Assembly (NCBI GenBank): GCA_051877215.1
Contig: JBJEIR010000203.1
Location: forward strand, 1 to 6,775
Source of the DNA: RGIG1959 sp051877215
GTDB lineage: Bacteria; Bacillota; Clostridia; Oscillospirales; Acutalibacteraceae
Reading direction: 5' to 3'
DNA: 6,775 nucleotides
The first letter of the stretch is position 1. Each line of letters begins with the position of its first letter. The notes beneath the pieces are model-generated. The model saw only the letters and a program-made list of their open reading frames with translations. It was not told the DNA's origin and made no database searches. Both the position numbers and the translations under genes were made by a program. This document shows positions 5,448 through 6,775 of the stretch, piece after piece.

Positions 5448-5851
5448 CGCGCACGCGCCTCCTTTTGCAGCGCTTGGAGAATCTCTTCATCCGCGGGACA
5501 AAATGCAAAGCGCGGAATATCCTGAGGCAAAATCCAGCAGATGCCGCGATGCTCCCGCAGCTGCGGCACACCTTGTGCAATACGCGCTTCAAAAAGCGTG
5601 AGCTGCACCACGGCGTCCGGATATTCATGCACGACCTGCATATAGACATTTCCCACCGAGACCTCTATGCCCAGCTCCTCTCGGCATTCGCGCACAAGCG
5701 CCTGCTGTGCGCTCTCGCCGGTCTCCTGCTTGCCGCCGACAAATTCCCATAAAAGGCCCCGTGCTTTTGTCTCGGGGCGCTGACAAATCAAAAAGCGTCT
5801 GCCGTCCCGAATCAGCGCGGCGGATACCTTTAACCTGCGTTTTTCCTCCAA
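5444..5851 (-). CDS. MutT-like Nudix hydrolase
   Basis: This Nudix protein of about 135 residues probably hydrolyses damaged or surplus nucleoside triphosphates such as 8-oxo-dGTP, keeping them out of DNA. Residues 40-62 fit the Nudix box GX5EX7REUXEEXGU exactly (G, then E at the seventh position, then REcREElGI), giving the metal-binding glutamates. WEFVGGK just before it and the late FCPADEEIL segment are typical of MutT/CTP-pyrophosphohydrolase-like members. Two TTG starts are possible. The one at 5851 has AGAGGA nine bases upstream and gives MEEKRRLKVSAALIRDG, matching where MutT proteins begin. The one at 5875 would add eight residues but has no ribosome site. No ATG is available in frame. 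It is first in the operon and overlaps the AlkD-type gene by four bases (ATGA). The exact substrate cannot be read from sequence. Confidence 0.92.
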   Translation of the reverse strand: MEEKRRLKVSAALIRDGRRFLICQRPETKARGLLWEFVGGKQETGESAQQALVRECREELGIEVSVGNVYMQVVHEYPDAVVQLTLFEARIAQGVPQLREHRGICWILPQDIPRFAFCPADEEILQALQKEARAR

Positions 5852-5860
5852 CCGTGTCCA

Positions 5861-5866
5861 TCCTCT
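5861..5866 (-). promoter_or_regulatory. Ribosome site that sets the Nudix start
   Basis: AGAGGA on the minus strand is nine bases before the TTG at 5851, whereas nothing similar precedes the TTG at 5875. It supports the shorter Nudix protein. Confidence 0.55.
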
Positions 5867-5890
5867 TCTATTCAAATAATTGACAGCTCG

Positions 5891-5913
5891 GGTATATCGC
5901 GGTCGTCACCGCG
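5891..5913 (-). promoter_or_regulatory. Candidate operator/-10 ahead of the Nudix operon
   Basis: CGCGGT (5898-5903) and ACCGCG (5908-5913) form a perfect 6-bp inverted repeat around CGTC. On the minus strand it directly precedes TATACC (5896-5891), the best -10-like hexamer in the gap. No convincing -35 box lies at the right distance, so the promoter of this operon is not firmly located. Confidence 0.3.
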
Positions 5914-5936
5914 GCCATAACGGCGTGTCGCGGACA

Positions 5937-5982
5937 TTGAAAAGAGAGCGCCTCAATCGGCCTGTAACAGATTGGGGCGCTT
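5937..5982 (-). terminator. Terminator of the HdeD-like gene
   Basis: AGCGCCTCAATC (5947-5958) pairs with GATTGGGGCGCT (5970-5981) with a single T-G wobble and an 11-base loop. On the minus strand the stem is followed by CTCTTTTC. It lies about 20 bases after the stop at 6002 and so should end that transcript. The interrupted T-run suggests some read-through into the Nudix operon. Confidence 0.75.
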
Positions 5983-6001
5983 GTGCGTATTGGCTTTCCG
6001 A

Positions 6002-6571
6002 TTATTCATCATCGGCCGTGGATTCAACCAGCCCGGCCGATTGCTCCAGCTTTTTGAGCATATTTCCGATGAATATCGCCGCAAATATCTGTCCTACCGC
6101 GCTGACGATCAGCGCCGCCCCCGCCAGCATGAAAATAAAGCCCTGCTCACGCAGGCAAAGCACCACAATGCCAAAGGCCACATCCACCGCGCCCACGACT
6201 ACGGCGATCCACCAATCCGCACAGTGCAGACGAATCAGATCGACCGCGCGCTGCCAGTTGATAATGCCGCGCACGATCACCGTGCCGCCGAGCAGCAACG
6301 CGAGAAATACCGCCAGCTCCTTGCGCCAGATGAGCACACAGATTCCCGCCGCCAGCAGACATATGCCGAGCGCAAAATCATATCCGGCCACAGCGGCGAC
6401 GCTTGTGCGAAAATAGATAACCAGGCGCATCACGCCGAGCAGGATGACGGCAGCCCCGAGCAAACAACACACGATCTCCCGCATTTCCTGCGGAAAGATG
6501 ATCAGCAGCAGACCGAACAGCAGCGACAGCAAGGCTTCGATCAGATTCCAGCGTTTGAATTCCTTTGCCAT
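6002..6571 (-). CDS. HdeD/DUF308 family membrane protein
   Basis: The 189-residue protein has six evenly spaced membrane helices (about 9-27, 33-53, 64-82, 86-102, 118-140 and 143-167), short loops and an acidic tail ending ESTADDE. Length, helix spacing and segments such as SLLFGLLLIIFP and GYDFALGICLLAAGICVL fit the HdeD/DUF308 family. Its E. coli founder supports acid resistance at high cell density, but the role of Clostridial members is not established. The ATG at 6571 is chosen because GAGGGGG lies eight bases upstream. The frame stays open to a TTG at 6655, but that extension (28 residues) has no ribosome site, is not needed by the family and runs towards a repeat element. It stands alone, with a hairpin terminator after its stop. 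Confidence 0.88.
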   Translation of the reverse strand: MAKEFKRWNLIEALLSLLFGLLLIIFPQEMREIVCCLLGAAVILLGVMRLVIYFRTSVAAVAGYDFALGICLLAAGICVLIWRKELAVFLALLLGGTVIVRGIINWQRAVDLIRLHCADWWIAVVVGAVDVAFGIVVLCLREQGFIFMLAGAALIVSAVGQIFAAIFIGNMLKKLEQSAGLVESTADDE

Positions 6572-6642
6572 ATTCGGTACCCCCTCTTTTTCAGGATGTG
6601 CGGCAAACAGCCGCTTAAAGAACCTTTTAAGGCTCTTGAGAG

Positions 6643-6648
6643 TGTCAA
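6643..6648 (-). promoter_or_regulatory. Lone -35-like TTGACA upstream of the HdeD-like gene
   Basis: A perfect TTGACA is present on the minus strand about 72 bases before the ATG at 6571. No acceptable -10 hexamer sits 16-18 bases downstream of it, so the promoter cannot be assigned with confidence. Confidence 0.25.
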
Positions 6649-6659
6649 AAAACAATCTT

Positions 6660-6760
6660 TTCTCTCCCCATTACACAGGGGGGAAAGGAATTGATACGCT
6701 GCAAACCCCTTGGCTCCCTTTGACGAGGGAGCTGTCACCGAAGGTGACTGAGGGAGAGAA
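6660..6760. repeat. Palindromic REP/MITE-like intergenic element
   Basis: A 101-base non-coding stretch is bounded by perfect 9-bp inverted repeats, TTCTCTCCC (6660-6668) and GGGAGAGAA (6752-6760). Inside are two adjacent hairpins: GGCTCCCT/AGGGAGCT (6712-6733, one G-T pair) and GTCACC-GAA-GGTGAC (6734-6748). The CTCCCT arm (6714-6719) can also pair with AGGGAG at 6751-6756, so alternative folds are possible. The right half resembles palindromic intergenic repeats I know from gut Clostridia. No coding potential is credible here, and no target-site duplication is obvious. Confidence 0.65.
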
Positions 6761-6775
6761 TAGCAGTGGTTTGTC

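Noticed and set aside
4713..5525. A 270-codon plus-strand frame opposite the AlkD-type gene
   Set aside because: It has no ribosome site or family pattern and lies entirely opposite clear repair genes. It is an antisense shadow.
5880..5908. A plus-strand promoter starting at TTGACA (5880-5885)
   Set aside because: The only -10-like hexamer (TATATC at 5893) is seven bases away and no plus-strand gene follows.
6572..6655. A 28-residue N-terminal extension of the HdeD-like protein from a TTG at 6655
   Set aside because: There is no ribosome site before the TTG, while GAGGGGG lies eight bases before the ATG at 6571 and that start matches the family length.
5972..6694. A 240-codon plus-strand frame opposite the HdeD-like gene
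   Set aside because: Its product is dominated by Gln, His and Asp, as expected from reading membrane-helix codons backwards. The minus-strand six-helix protein is the real gene.
6660..6775. A CRISPR array at the right edge
   Set aside because: The repeats are inverted hairpins within one element. There are no regularly spaced direct repeats and no cas gene.

Overview
The window looks like chromosomal DNA from a moderately GC-rich anaerobic Firmicute, most likely a gut-type Clostridia (Oscillospiraceae/Ruminococcaceae-like). This rests on strong AGGAGG-type ribosome sites, AT-rich sigma-A promoters between GC-rich genes, a MurQ/BadF-type kinase pair, a zinc-ribbon DHHW protein, and a palindromic intergenic repeat of a kind familiar from these genomes. 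Taxonomy is inferred, not proven.

Left part (1-770). A tRNA-Leu(CAG) gene lies on the minus strand with its own CCA. It has a UUCG-capped terminator and a perfect consensus promoter (TTGACA-17-TATAAT) about 115 bases upstream. Next comes a small minus-strand gene for a 56-residue DUF3006-like protein. Two well-formed promoters with extended -10 elements then point in opposite directions across an AT-rich gap, one for the small gene and one for the murQ operon.

Centre-left (770-2675, plus strand). murQ (N-acetylmuramic acid 6-phosphate etherase) and a BadF/BcrA-family sugar kinase (MurK-like) are joined by a TAATG overlap. Together they would phosphorylate cytosolic MurNAc/GlcNAc and convert MurNAc-6-P to GlcNAc-6-P plus D-lactate, a peptidoglycan salvage route. 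A strong bidirectional terminator closes the operon.

Centre-right (2686-5875, minus strand). Four genes run as one apparent operon: a MutT-like Nudix hydrolase, an AlkD-type DNA glycosylase (ATGA overlap), a YczE/DUF6198-like membrane protein (TTGA overlap, TTG start) and, 33 bases on, a membrane-anchored zinc-ribbon/DHHW (SGNH-hydrolase-like) protein. The first two fit protection from damaged nucleotides and alkylated bases; the last two are envelope proteins of unclear link to them.

Right end (5946-6775). A minus-strand HdeD/DUF308 membrane protein is followed by its own hairpin terminator. Upstream of it lies a roughly 100-base palindrome-rich element bounded by 9-base inverted repeats, probably a REP/MITE-like intergenic repeat.

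I see no clear phage, CRISPR, toxin-antitoxin or defence system. The most unusual items are the zinc-ribbon/DHHW protein without a visible acyltransferase partner, the mixed repair/envelope operon, and the palindromic element at the right edge.
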